From CAZXGD01 sp046350455 (GTDB taxonomy: Bacteria; Planctomycetota; Phycisphaerae; Phycisphaerales; SM1A02), in assembly GCA_046350455.1 (NCBI GenBank), contig JAXMAM010000006.1:82839-146838 (forward strand): a stretch of 64,000 bases of DNA. The letters are read 5' to 3'. Under the pieces are notes generated by a model, which made no database searches, was not told where the DNA came from, and saw only the letters and a list, made by a program, of their open reading frames with translations. Position 1 is the stretch's first letter. Each line of letters starts with the position of its first letter. This document shows positions 46,517-55,892 of this stretch, in pieces. Position numbers and translations under genes: made by a program.

Positions 46517-47152
46517 ATGCACGACCCGCTCATCGAGGACGCCTACGACTACCTGCGCGGGCACCTGTCCGGCCGCATCCGCTTTGACCAGGACCGGCTG
46601 GAGATCCGCGTGGTGGTGACGCCCGAGGGGCTGCTGGTGGCCTCGGTGATGGTGGCCATGCTGCGCGCGGTGGACGTGGTGCTTGAGCTGCCCGACGACA
46701 GCGAGGACTCCATGGAGCTGCAGGTGACGCTGGAGGAGATCAAGGAGGATGGCCCAGACGGCGCGCTGTGCGACCGCTGGTGCATCTACCACGGCGACCC
46801 GCCAGACGTGCGCTGGGCGCGCATGACCATTGACGCGGCGCGCTACCGCGGGCACTTCATTGACGGCCAGGCGCTGACGCGCGCCAACCCGTTTGCCGCG
46901 CAGGAGGCCGCCACCTGCAAGGAGATCAACGCTGCGCACAGTGCGCTGCTGGCGCCCGCTGCGTTTGCGGTGGGCGGCCACAAGCTGGCGGTTCCGCGCC
47001 TGGTGGGCGTGGACCCCTGGGGCCTGGACATCCGCAGCCAGCTGGGCGTGGTGCGCGTGCCCTGCCATCCGCCCATGGCCTCACCAGCAGAAGCCGCGGC
47101 CCGCCTGAAGGCGCTGGCTGCGCAGGACCAGGGTCCATCTGCCCGGTCCTGA
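46517..47152 (+). CDS. conserved-looking protein of unknown function
   Basis: A 211-aa soluble protein from ATG 46517. The N-terminus has the pattern HDPLIEDAYDYLRGHLSGRI, the middle is acidic (ELPDDSEDSMELQV), and the C-terminal third (LVGVDPWGLDIRSQLGVVRV) faintly recalls the tail of DUF2470/HugZ-type heme-handling proteins, but the match is too weak to name it. No signal peptide or membrane helix. Divergent from the MFS gene. Confidence 0.65.
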   Translation: MHDPLIEDAYDYLRGHLSGRIRFDQDRLEIRVVVTPEGLLVASVMVAMLRAVDVVLELPDDSEDSMELQVTLEEIKEDGPDGALCDRWCIYHGDPPDVRWARMTIDAARYRGHFIDGQALTRANPFAAQEAATCKEINAAHSALLAPAAFAVGGHKLAVPRLVGVDPWGLDIRSQLGVVRVPCHPPMASPAEAAARLKALAAQDQGPSARS

Positions 47153-47251
47153 ATCTGCCATTGCCCCCTACGATGGAGGCGCGGCACCCGTTCCCGCCGC
47201 AGAACCACGCGCCCAGCGCACGCTGCTGAGCGCCCAGGCCAGGAGAGACGC

Positions 47252-48112
47252 ATGGAAGGCAAGATGTCCGGAAGCCTCAATCACGCCATGATTGACGACG
47301 CGCAGGCCAAGGCCGCGCAGCATGTAGCCGACCACTTTGGCGAACCCGGCTACCCAGACATCACCAAGGCATACATTGACCAGCGCTACCAGGGCTACAC
47401 CGAAGAGAACCAGGAGGTGTGGCGCACGCTGTACGACCGTCAGATGGAGTTCCTGGCCGACAACGCCAGCGACGTGTATCTGAACGGCGCGCGCAGCATT
47501 CGCCTGGTGCGCGACCACATTCCGCACCTGTCTGGCCCGCAGTCCATCAACGTGTATCTGGGGCAGCTCACTGGGTGGGCCAGCCGCGCTGTGCCTGGCT
47601 ACCTGCCAGCCAAGAGCTTCTTTGCGTGCCTGGCGCGGCGCGAGTTCCCCACCACGGTGGTCATCCGCCCCAAGGACAGCATTGACTACCTGCCAGAGCC
47701 AGACATCTTCCACGATGTGTTTGGCCACGTGCCGCTGCACGCGGACCCTGTCTTTGCGGACTTCCTGCAGACCTACGGCAAGGCAGCGCTGACCACCAGC
47801 GATCCGCTGCACACCGAGCGCCTGGCGCGCCTGTTCTGGTTCACCGTGGAGTTTGGCCTCATCCGCGAAGGCGGCCGCCTGAAGCTGTACGGCAGCGGGC
47901 TCATCAGCAGCCCTGGCGAGAGCAAGCACTCGCTGCATGCAAACAGCGTGGACCGCCGCCCGTTCGATTTGGACCGAGTTTGCAATACGGCGTTCGAAAT
48001 TCATCACTTCCAGCCCATCCTCTATGTGCTGGACAGCTTTGAGCAGCTGCGGGATGCCATGAATACGTATGCAAACCGCATCCTTGAAGAGGCGCCCACG
48101 GTGCACGCCTAA
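47252..48112 (+). CDS. phhA: phenylalanine 4-monooxygenase (aromatic amino acid hydroxylase)
   Basis: A 286-aa cytoplasmic non-haem iron enzyme that hydroxylates phenylalanine to tyrosine using tetrahydropterin and oxygen. The iron ligands are visible as His154 and His159 in DIFHDVFGHVPLH and Glu200 in WFTVEFGLI; YLPEPD precedes them. Length fits the single-domain bacterial form. ATG at 47252 has an AGGAGA site. No pterin-4a-carbinolamine dehydratase gene is adjacent. Confidence 0.95.
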   Translation: MEGKMSGSLNHAMIDDAQAKAAQHVADHFGEPGYPDITKAYIDQRYQGYTEENQEVWRTLYDRQMEFLADNASDVYLNGARSIRLVRDHIPHLSGPQSINVYLGQLTGWASRAVPGYLPAKSFFACLARREFPTTVVIRPKDSIDYLPEPDIFHDVFGHVPLHADPVFADFLQTYGKAALTTSDPLHTERLARLFWFTVEFGLIREGGRLKLYGSGLISSPGESKHSLHANSVDRRPFDLDRVCNTAFEIHHFQPILYVLDSFEQLRDAMNTYANRILEEAPTVHA

Positions 48113-48150
48113 CGCACCGGTGACCGCTCTGCGCCTACACTCGTCCCCTC

Positions 48151-49680
48151 ATGCGGCCTGCCCAAACACGAGTGGCCCTCGGTGCGGTCCTTTCCAGCGC
48201 TGTCCTTGGCGGATGCATGGTGGGCCCGGACTACACCAAGCCCGCGGAGCCCATCCCAGAGAAGTTCGACCGGCCCCTGCCTCCGGGCATGGACGCCAGC
48301 ACGCCGCGAACCGAGCGCTGGTGGCTTGAGTTCAACGACCCGCTGCTGAACGACTTCATCGCACGCGCCGAGCTGCAGAACCTGGACCTGAAGGTGGCGG
48401 TGGCCAACCTGGAGCTATTCCGGGCTCGATACAACATTCAGTTTGCGCAGCTGTTCCCAGACATCAACGCAAACTTCTCGTACTCGCGCGTCCAGATCAA
48501 CAACAACGCCATCGGCATTCAGTCTGGCGCCGACAGCCTGCCGTTCAACCGGTGGAGCTACGGCATGGACATGGCCACCTGGGAGCTGGACGTCTGGGGC
48601 AAAATCCGCCGCCAGATTCAGGCTGCAGAGGGCCGCTACGAAGCCACCGCAGAGGACTACCGCGCTGCGCTGGTCAGCATCCGCGCCGATGTGGCACAGG
48701 CGTACATCGCCATCCGCACGCTGCAGGGCGAGCGCAAGAACGCCAAGGACCTGGCAGACGCGCTGGCACAGGTGGTCAAGCTGACCGAGGCGCAGGTGCG
48801 CGCGCAGACCTCCAACCTGATTGACCTGGCCGAGGCCCGTGCGCGCTATTCAGCCTCGGTGGCTGAGATTTCTCGCGTGGAAAGCCAGCTGGCAGAGCAG
48901 ATCAACGGCCTGAGCGTGCTGCTGGGCGAGATGCCCGGCCAGGTGCGCAGGCAGGTTGAGAAGGACCAGCCCATTCCGCAGCCCAGCCGCGAGCTGGCGG
49001 TGGGCATCCCAGCAGACCTCATCCGCCGCCGCCCCGACATCCGCTCTGCGGAGCGCAGCCTGATGGCAGCGACGGCCGAGATTGGCGTGGCCGAGGCGGA
49101 CTTCCTGCCAACGCTCTCGCTGTCGGGTGGCATTGGCGTGGACGCCGGCACCTTCAGCGGCATGGGCAACGTGAGCGGCAACCTGACGTACCTGTTTGGC
49201 CCAAGCGTGAGCTGGGACTTCTTCAAGATCGTGAAGGGGCAGACGCAGGCTGAAGTGAACGCTGCCAAGGCGCGCACGCTGATGGCCCTGCTTGGCTACC
49301 AGCGCACCATGCTGGTGGCCATGAAGCAGGTTGACACTGCCATTGCCAACTACACCACCAGCCGCGGCGTGCGCGACAACTACGCCAAGGCCAACGCAGA
49401 AGTCAGCGGCGCCTACGACCTTGCCATGCGCAAGTACGACCTGGGAGTGATCAACCTGCAGCAGCTCATCCAGTTCCTGGAGGTGCTCATCCAGAGCCGC
49501 AACGGCCTGGTGCAGGGCCAGGGCTTTGTGGCGCAGAACCTGGTTGAGGTGTATCGCTCCCTGGGTGGTGGCTGGGAGACGTCGCCGCTGCCTCCCGCCG
49601 CAGACCCCGTGGCGCCGCTGCTGGCGCCTGAACCTGAATCAACGCAAGCCTCCGCATCCAAGGAAGGCACCAAGTCATGA
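48151..49680 (+). CDS. RND efflux outer-membrane lipoprotein (OprM/NodT family)
   Basis: A 509-aa outer-membrane channel with a lipoprotein signal (SSAVLGGCMVGPDYTKP). Two OEP repeats: about 60-250 (WWLEFNDPLLNDFIARAELQ at its start) and about 270-460 (GIPADLIRRRPDIRSAERSL). The C-terminus has a Pro/Ala-rich tail. The stop overlaps the next ATG by ATGA, so the three-gene efflux operon begins here. The pumped compound is unknown. Confidence 0.93.
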   Translation: MRPAQTRVALGAVLSSAVLGGCMVGPDYTKPAEPIPEKFDRPLPPGMDASTPRTERWWLEFNDPLLNDFIARAELQNLDLKVAVANLELFRARYNIQFAQLFPDINANFSYSRVQINNNAIGIQSGADSLPFNRWSYGMDMATWELDVWGKIRRQIQAAEGRYEATAEDYRAALVSIRADVAQAYIAIRTLQGERKNAKDLADALAQVVKLTEAQVRAQTSNLIDLAEARARYSASVAEISRVESQLAEQINGLSVLLGEMPGQVRRQVEKDQPIPQPSRELAVGIPADLIRRRPDIRSAERSLMAATAEIGVAEADFLPTLSLSGGIGVDAGTFSGMGNVSGNLTYLFGPSVSWDFFKIVKGQTQAEVNAAKARTLMALLGYQRTMLVAMKQVDTAIANYTTSRGVRDNYAKANAEVSGAYDLAMRKYDLGVINLQQLIQFLEVLIQSRNGLVQGQGFVAQNLVEVYRSLGGGWETSPLPPAADPVAPLLAPEPESTQASASKEGTKS

Positions 49681-50804
49681 TGCATCGTTCGCTCACCCTT
49701 GCGCTGGCCGCCAGCGCTGCCGCTCTTGCCAGCGGCTGCTCCAAGCCGCCTGAGCAGCAGGCCATTCCGCCCTCGCCTGTGGTGACTCAGGGCGTCACCC
49801 TGGCCGACGTGACCGTGGTGCGCGACTACCCCGGCACCAGCGCCAGCGTGCAGATGGTGGAGATCAACGCGCGCGTGGAAGGCTGGGTGATCAAGCAGAA
49901 CTTCAAGGACGGCCAGATGGTGCAGGAAGGCAGCACCATGTACCAGATTGATCCGCGCCCATTCGAGGTGGCACTGGAGCAGGCCCTGGCAGACATGGCC
50001 GTGGCCGAGGCGGAGTACAAGAACGCCAAGCAGAAGGTGGAGCGCAACCGGCCGCTGGTTGAAGTGCAGGCCATCAGCGCAGAGCAGTTTGACCAGCTGG
50101 TGGCCAACGAGCGCAGCACCAAGGCCGCCACTGAGGCGCGCCTGGCCGCCGTGGACCAGGCCCGTCTGAACCTGAGCTATTGCACCGTGAAGGCGCTGGC
50201 GTCTGGCCAGGCCAGCAAGACGCAGGTGTACACCGGCACGCTGGTGGGTCCCACGGTGAACAACCGGATGACCAACATCCAGGTGCTGGACCCCATCTGG
50301 GTGCAGTTCTATCCCATTGCGGCAGAGATCCCGCAGCTGCGCAAGCTGCTGGAGAGCGGCGCCAGCGCCATTGAGGTCTCTGTGACCCCCGGCGACTGGA
50401 AGCGCAACGGCAAGATCGTGTTCCTGGACAACCACGTTGACCAGAACACCGACACCATCCTGGCCCGCGTGCAGCTGGACAACAAAGATCTGGCGCTGCT
50501 GCCCGGCGCATACGTCAACGTGCGCTTCCCGGTGAAGACGCTGGAGGGCGCCATCACGGTGCCGGAGAACTGCATCACCTATCAGTCTGCGGAGACCATC
50601 ATCTGGATAGTGGATGGCGAGCGCAAGGCGCACCCCAAGCAGGTGAAGATCGGTCCGCCCGGAGGCGCTGGCGTGGTGGTGCTCTCTGGTCTTGAGAAGG
50701 ACGACAAGATCGTGGTGCAGGGCCAGCAGAAGCTGCGCGCCGACAACACCTTGACGGTGGAGATGCCTGCCGGCAAGCCGGCAGCTGGGAGCGAGACCAA
50801 GTGA
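49677..50804 (+). CDS. RND efflux periplasmic adaptor (MexA/AcrA family)
   Basis: A 375-aa adaptor joining the pump to the outer-membrane channel. Lipoprotein signal ending ALASGC, barrel-sandwich/lipoyl part (INARVEGWVIKQNFKDGQMV, about 60-80), coiled-coil hairpin (about 95-165) and beta-barrel (ILARVQLDNKDLALLPGAYV, about 260-285). Overlaps both neighbours (ATGA upstream, GTGA downstream), showing translational coupling. Confidence 0.93.
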   Translation: MMHRSLTLALAASAAALASGCSKPPEQQAIPPSPVVTQGVTLADVTVVRDYPGTSASVQMVEINARVEGWVIKQNFKDGQMVQEGSTMYQIDPRPFEVALEQALADMAVAEAEYKNAKQKVERNRPLVEVQAISAEQFDQLVANERSTKAATEARLAAVDQARLNLSYCTVKALASGQASKTQVYTGTLVGPTVNNRMTNIQVLDPIWVQFYPIAAEIPQLRKLLESGASAIEVSVTPGDWKRNGKIVFLDNHVDQNTDTILARVQLDNKDLALLPGAYVNVRFPVKTLEGAITVPENCITYQSAETIIWIVDGERKAHPKQVKIGPPGGAGVVVLSGLEKDDKIVVQGQQKLRADNTLTVEMPAGKPAAGSETK

Positions 50805-53800
50805 TCGAGTTCTTCATCAAGCGCCCCATCTTTGCGGGCGTGGTGGCTCTGCTCATGCTGGTGGCGGGCGGCATGTCCATTGCCGTGCTGCCCGTGGCGC
50901 AGTACCCGCCCATCACGCCGCCCACCGTGCAGGTGAGCGCCACCTATCCGGGCGCCAGCGCGCAAACCACGTCGGACGTGGTGACGCGCCCGCTTGAGCT
51001 GGCCATCAACGGCGTGGAGGGCATGATCTACATGTCCAGCACGTCCACCAACAACGGCAGCTCCAACATCATCATCACGTTTGACGTTGGCACCGACCAG
51101 GACATTGCCGCTGTCAACGTGCAGAACAACTCGTCCAGCAGCATTCCGCAGCTGCCCACCGAGGTGCAGCGTCAGGGCGTGACCATCAGCAAGCAGTCCA
51201 CCGACCTGCTGGTGGTGGTGGCCCTGACCTCGCCCAAGGGCACGTACGACGACGTTTTCCTGAGCAACTACGCCGACATCAACGTCACGCCATCGCTGCA
51301 GCGCGTGCCCGGCGTGGGCAGCGTGATGAACTTCGGTCTGCGCCAGTACAGCATTCGCATCTGGCTGGACACGCCCAAAGCTGGCGGCGCTGGGCATTTC
51401 TCCAGAGTGCTGTCTCGGAGGCCGTGAGCAAGCAGAACCAGCAGGCTGTGGCTGGCCAGGCTGGTGCAGCGCCCACCGTGGGCGCGCCCGCCTACACGCG
51501 GCAGGTGAACACCCTGGGCCGCCTGACCACCACCGAACAGTTTGGCGACATCGTGGTGCGCAGCCAGGACCAGGGCGGACTGGTGCGCCTGCGCGACGTG
51601 GCCCGCGTGGAGCTGGGCGCAGCCAGCTACTCCACCGTGGGCAAGCAGAACGGCGTGGGCGCAGCGCTGCTGGGCATCTACCAGCTGCCGGACGCCAACG
51701 CGTACTCCGTGGCCGAGGGCGTGCGCGAGACCATGCGGCGCCTGGAGACCAGCTTTCCAGCGGACGTCCAGCAGGAGATCAACTTTGACACCACCACCTT
51801 CGTCAGCGCCAGCATTGACGAGGTGCTGAAGACCTTCTGGGAGGCCGTGGTCCTGGTCATCCTGGTGATCTACATCTTCCTGCAGAGCGTGCGCACCACG
51901 CTGATCCCCATGATCGCCATCCCGGTGTCCATCGTGGGCACGTTTGCGGTGCTGCTGGCCATGGGCTTCAGCATGAACCTGCTGACGCTGCTGGGGCTGG
52001 TGCTGGCCATCGGCCTGGTGGTGGACGACGCCATCGTGGTGGTGGAGAACGTGGAGCGCCAGTTCGAGGAGGGCATGACCGACCCGCACAAGGCCACCGC
52101 CAAGGCCATGCGCGAGGTGGCCGCCCCCATCATCGCCACCACGCTGTGCCTGGCGGCGGTGTTCGTGCCAGCCGCGCTCATGCCCGGCATCACCGGCCAG
52201 CTGTACAACCAGTTCGCGCTCACCATCGCCATCTCGGTGGTCCTGTCGGGCATCAACTCGCTGACGCTCAGCCCAGCGTTGTGCGCGCTCCTGCTGCGGC
52301 CGTCCAAGCACGACCGCATGAAGGGCATGTGGGGCGCGTTCAACCGCACGTTTGCCAAGGTGGAGGACGTCTTTGAAGGCAGCGTGGGCTTCCTGGAGCG
52401 CCGCTGGTACCTGGTGGTGGCCGGGTTCCTGGGTCTGGTGGCCGCCACGGGCGCGCTCCTCATGCGCACGCCCACCGCGTTCATCCCTGACGAGGACAAC
52501 GGCTACTTCTTTGTGGTCTTCACGCTGCCGGCAGGGTCCACGCTGGACCGCGCCACAGCTGTCAGCGACCACGTGCGCGCCATCCTGGCCAAGCAGCCGG
52601 AAGTGGCAAACGTCATCGAGATCACAGGCAACAACTTCATCACCCAGGCCAACCAGACCAACGCTGGCTTTGTGATCCCCATCCTCATTCCATGGAAGGA
52701 TCGCGAGGGTCCAGAGAAGACGGCGGAGGCTGTGATCGGCCGCGTGCAGCGCGAGTTCTTTGAGATTCCGGAGGCGGACATCTTTGCCTTCAACCCGCCC
52801 GCCATTCCCGGCCTGGGAACCGTGGGTGGCTTCCAGCTGCAGATCAACGATCAGTCCGGCCTGGGCCAGCAGGCGCTCACGCAGGCTGCCAACGACGTGA
52901 TCGCCGAGGCCATGAAGCGGCCCGAGATCCGCTTTGTGTCCAGCAACTTCCAGCCCAACGTGCCAGCCTTGTGGCTTGAGATGGACCGCACCAAGCTGGA
53001 GCAGCTGGGCGTGGGCGTGGGCAACGCCTTCAGCGCGCTGCAGCTGAACTTTGGCTCGTACTTTGTGAATCAGTACAACCAGTTCGGCAAGGTCTATCAG
53101 GTGTACATCCAGACCGACGCCCAGCACCGCATGCGTGCAGAGGACCTGGGCAGGATCTACGTGAAGAACGACAAGGGCGGCAACGTGCCCTTCAGCGCGT
53201 TCAGCTACGTGCGCTCCATGGTGAGCCCAGACGTGCTCCCGCACTACAACGCCATGGACACCGTGCCGCTGAACGGCAACGCCAATCCGGGCTTCAGCTC
53301 TGGCGAAGCCGTGGCCGCCATGGACGCTGCGTGCAAGGCCACGCTGCCACAGGGCATCACCTACGACTGGACCGGCATCGTGTACCAGCAGCTGAAGGCC
53401 GGCAACCTGGCGCCCATCGTCTTTGGCCTGGCCATCCTGGCGGTGTTCCTGTTCCTGAGCGCGGTGTACGAAAGCTGGACGCTGCCGCTCCTGGTCATCA
53501 TCACGGTGCCGCTGGCAGCGCTGGGTGCGCTGGCCACGCTGCGCCTGGTGGGACGCCCGCTGGACGTGTACGCGCAGATCGGCCTGGTGATGCTCATCGG
53601 CCTGGCTGCCAAGAACTCCATCCTCATCGTGGAGTTTGCCAAGGACCAGCGTGAGCAAGGCCTCACCGCCATCGAGGCCGCGCGCAAGGCGGCACGCCTG
53701 CGCCTGCGCCCCATCCTGATGACTGCGTTCAGCTTCATCCTGGGCGTGATTCCGCTGGCCATCGCCACCGGTGCTGGCGCCAACAGCCGCCAGTCCATCG

Positions 53801-53949
53801 GCCTCACGGTGATCGGCGGCCTGAGCGTGGCCACGTTCTTCACGCTCATCATCGTGCCGGTCTTCTACGTGATGCTGGAGTACGTGCGCGAGCACCTGTT
53901 CAAGATTGATCCCGTGGCCGCCAAGAAGCGGCTGGAAGAGAAGCTCTAG
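50801..53949 (+). CDS. RND efflux inner-membrane pump (AcrB/HAE1 family), frame broken near 51,390
   Basis: About 1049 aa when joined. The first part (50801-51427) has the helix-1 segment FFIKRPIFAGVVALLM and porter-domain start; the second (from about 51400) carries GLVLAIGLVVDDAIVVVENV with the proton-relay Asp pair and GLAAKNSILIVEFAKD with the Lys. Between RIWLDTPK and AVSEAVSKQNQQ two extra single bases (an A in AAA at about 51380 and a T near 51405) explain the shift; removing them restores KLAALGISPE. A functional pump is expected if these are errors. GTG start overlaps the adaptor stop. Confidence 0.9.
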
Positions 53950-53982
53950 CCGCGCGGCAGGCGGCGGTAGCCTGTTGGGGCT

Positions 53983-55296
53983 ATGGCCACCTCCACTCCC
54001 ACCGGACGCCGTGCTCGCGGCACCCGCAGCGCACGCTCCACCACGCGCTCTGCTGCTGCACGCGGCAGCGCCAGCCCTGCTGCGGCTGCGCCCACCCTCA
54101 CGCACGCAGAGTTCGCCGAGCGCCGCCAGCGCCTGCTGGCCGAGTTGAAGAACGCGGTGGGCCTGGTGCCTGCTGGAGAGGCGGACCCCAGCCTGCACGG
54201 CGAGTACCGGTCGCATCCGCACTTTGAGTACCTGACCGGCATCACGGACGAGCCTGGCGCCATGCTGCTGCTGGATCCCACCAATCCAGTGCCAGCCCGC
54301 CGCGCCACGCTGCTGCTGCGCCCGCTCAACCCCGAGATCGAGAAGTGGGACGGCTTCCGCCACGAGATGGGCGCCGCCCTGCGCGACCGCACTGGCTTCA
54401 GCACCGTGATGCGCACCACGGCGCTGCCCAAGCTGCTGCTTGAGTCTGCACGCCGCGCGCGCCGCCTGGCCACGCTGCTTCCAAACGCCACGTACAACGC
54501 GCCCGTGCCGCAGGACCTGCAGATCCTGCGCGCGCAGGCGGAGCGCCTGCCCGGCTGCGTGGTGGAGGACGGCTCAGACCTGCTGGTGCACATGCGCGCC
54601 AGCAAGAGCGCTGCGGAGGTGGCGTGCATCGAGCACGCTGGCCGCATCACCACTGCTGGCTTCATGGCCGCCCTCCGCGGCGCACGCGCAGGCATGGACG
54701 AGTTCCAGCTGCAGGAGATGGTGGAGCACGCGTACCGCACCAACGGTGCGCGCAATCTGGCCTTCCGCACCATCGCGGGCGGGGGCTTCAACGCCACGGT
54801 GCTGCACTACCACGCCAACGACCAGCCGCTGGTGGAAGGCCAGCTGCTGGTGCTGGACAGCGGCGCCCGCTGGAACGGCTACTCCGCAGACGTCACGCGC
54901 ACCATTCCCATCGGCGGCCGCTTCAACGCGCGCCAGCGCGAGCTCTACGAGCTGGTGCTGAAGTCGCAGCTGGCTGCCATTGCCGCGTGCAAGGTGGGCG
55001 CCACCATCGCGCAGATTGACGCTGCAGCGCGCGGCGTCATCGCCAAGGCCGGCTACGGCGACTGGTTCATCCACGGCATCGGCCATCACCTGGGCCTGGA
55101 GACGCACGACGCCAGCCCAGACGCGCCGCTGCGCGAAGGCGCCGTGATCACCATCGAGCCTGGCATCTATCTGCCCAAGGAGAGCCTGGGCATCCGCATC
55201 GAGGACGACGTGGCCATCACCCGCCGCGGCCCGCGCGTGCTGACGCCAGACATTCCAAAGACCGTGGCGGACGTGGAGCGGGCGATGCGCGGGTGA
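53983..55296 (+). CDS. pepP: Xaa-Pro aminopeptidase (M24 family)
   Basis: A 437-aa metallopeptidase releasing N-terminal residues next to proline. A basic Ala/Ser/Arg-rich extension of about 38 residues precedes the aminopeptidase P N domain (YRSHPHFEYLTGI) and the creatinase fold. Metal ligands are in LVLDSGARW, SADVTRT, GIGHHLGLETHD, TIEPGIYL and GIRIEDDVAI. The extension is unusual and may be disordered. Starts 33 bp after the RND pump gene. Confidence 0.93.
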   Translation: MATSTPTGRRARGTRSARSTTRSAAARGSASPAAAAPTLTHAEFAERRQRLLAELKNAVGLVPAGEADPSLHGEYRSHPHFEYLTGITDEPGAMLLLDPTNPVPARRATLLLRPLNPEIEKWDGFRHEMGAALRDRTGFSTVMRTTALPKLLLESARRARRLATLLPNATYNAPVPQDLQILRAQAERLPGCVVEDGSDLLVHMRASKSAAEVACIEHAGRITTAGFMAALRGARAGMDEFQLQEMVEHAYRTNGARNLAFRTIAGGGFNATVLHYHANDQPLVEGQLLVLDSGARWNGYSADVTRTIPIGGRFNARQRELYELVLKSQLAAIAACKVGATIAQIDAAARGVIAKAGYGDWFIHGIGHHLGLETHDASPDAPLREGAVITIEPGIYLPKESLGIRIEDDVAITRRGPRVLTPDIPKTVADVERAMRG

Positions 55297-55810
55297 GCCA
55301 TCCCGGCCTCGGCGGCCCGACATGTGAACGGATGGTCAAGAACGCCGCGCCTGCTACAGCAGCGGATCTGCCTGGTGCGGCAAAAATCTGCCAGTTGGTG
55401 ACGATGAGCGTGAGCGACCAGCCCACGGGCAGCGCGTTGATGAGCGCAGCGCCCACGCTGAGCAGCAGCCCCGTGACGGGCCTGCGGCGGCCCACCACCT
55501 CGCAGATGACAATGGCCAGCATCACCAGCGCAAACTTGAACGCGGTGGCGCCCTCCATGCCCCAGTCGGCGATCACCATGTGCGCCACTGGGTTCACCTC
55601 GATGCCCTGCCGCGTGAGGATGAGCCACGTGAGCATGACGTCCAGCGCGGCCAGAAAGATCACCCACACGTACGCCTGCTGATAGAGCATGGGCGGCACG
55701 TCCAGGAATCCTGGCCGACCTTGTCCTGCCTGTGGTGCGCGAATGACCCCCACATCAGCGCCTGAACGATGCACAGGCTCTGCCCGCTGCCGGAACGAAC
55801 GCCACGCCAT
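55217..55810 (-). CDS. DUF5658-type small membrane protein, C-terminal frame suspect
   Basis: From ATG 55810 the protein has a basic 40-residue lead, then three or four helices with the DUF5658 pattern YVWVIFLAALDVMLTWLILT, NPVAHMVIADWG, FKFALVMLAIVICEVVGR and a final helix (about 130-150). After TNWQIF the reading is Pro/Arg-rich and overlaps pepP by 80 bp, which looks spurious. A one-base change at the A5 run 55382-55386 would instead end the gene at a TAG at 55356-55354 and remove the overlap. Function of the family unknown. Confidence 0.65.
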   Translation of the reverse strand: MAWRSFRQRAEPVHRSGADVGVIRAPQAGQGRPGFLDVPPMLYQQAYVWVIFLAALDVMLTWLILTRQGIEVNPVAHMVIADWGMEGATAFKFALVMLAIVICEVVGRRRPVTGLLLSVGAALINALPVGWSLTLIVTNWQIFAAPGRSAAVAGAAFLTIRSHVGPPRPGWLTRASPAPRPPRSLECLASARAGRGG

Positions 55811-55892
55811 CACTCCATCGTACGGACCAGCCGCACGCGGGGTTGCGCCGGGCCAGAGAGGCTGCGCGTGATCCAGACGGGTTGCACGCGCG

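Noticed and set aside
51375..51430. Programmed ribosomal frameshift between the two halves of the RND pump
   Set aside because: Two separate single-base insertions are needed to restore the conserved protein; no slippery site with a stem or pseudoknot is evident, and RND pumps are not known to use one.
51268..54363. Open frame of 1031 codons opposite the RND pump
   Set aside because: Very high His/Gln/Arg content and no motif; mirror of the pump's codon bias.
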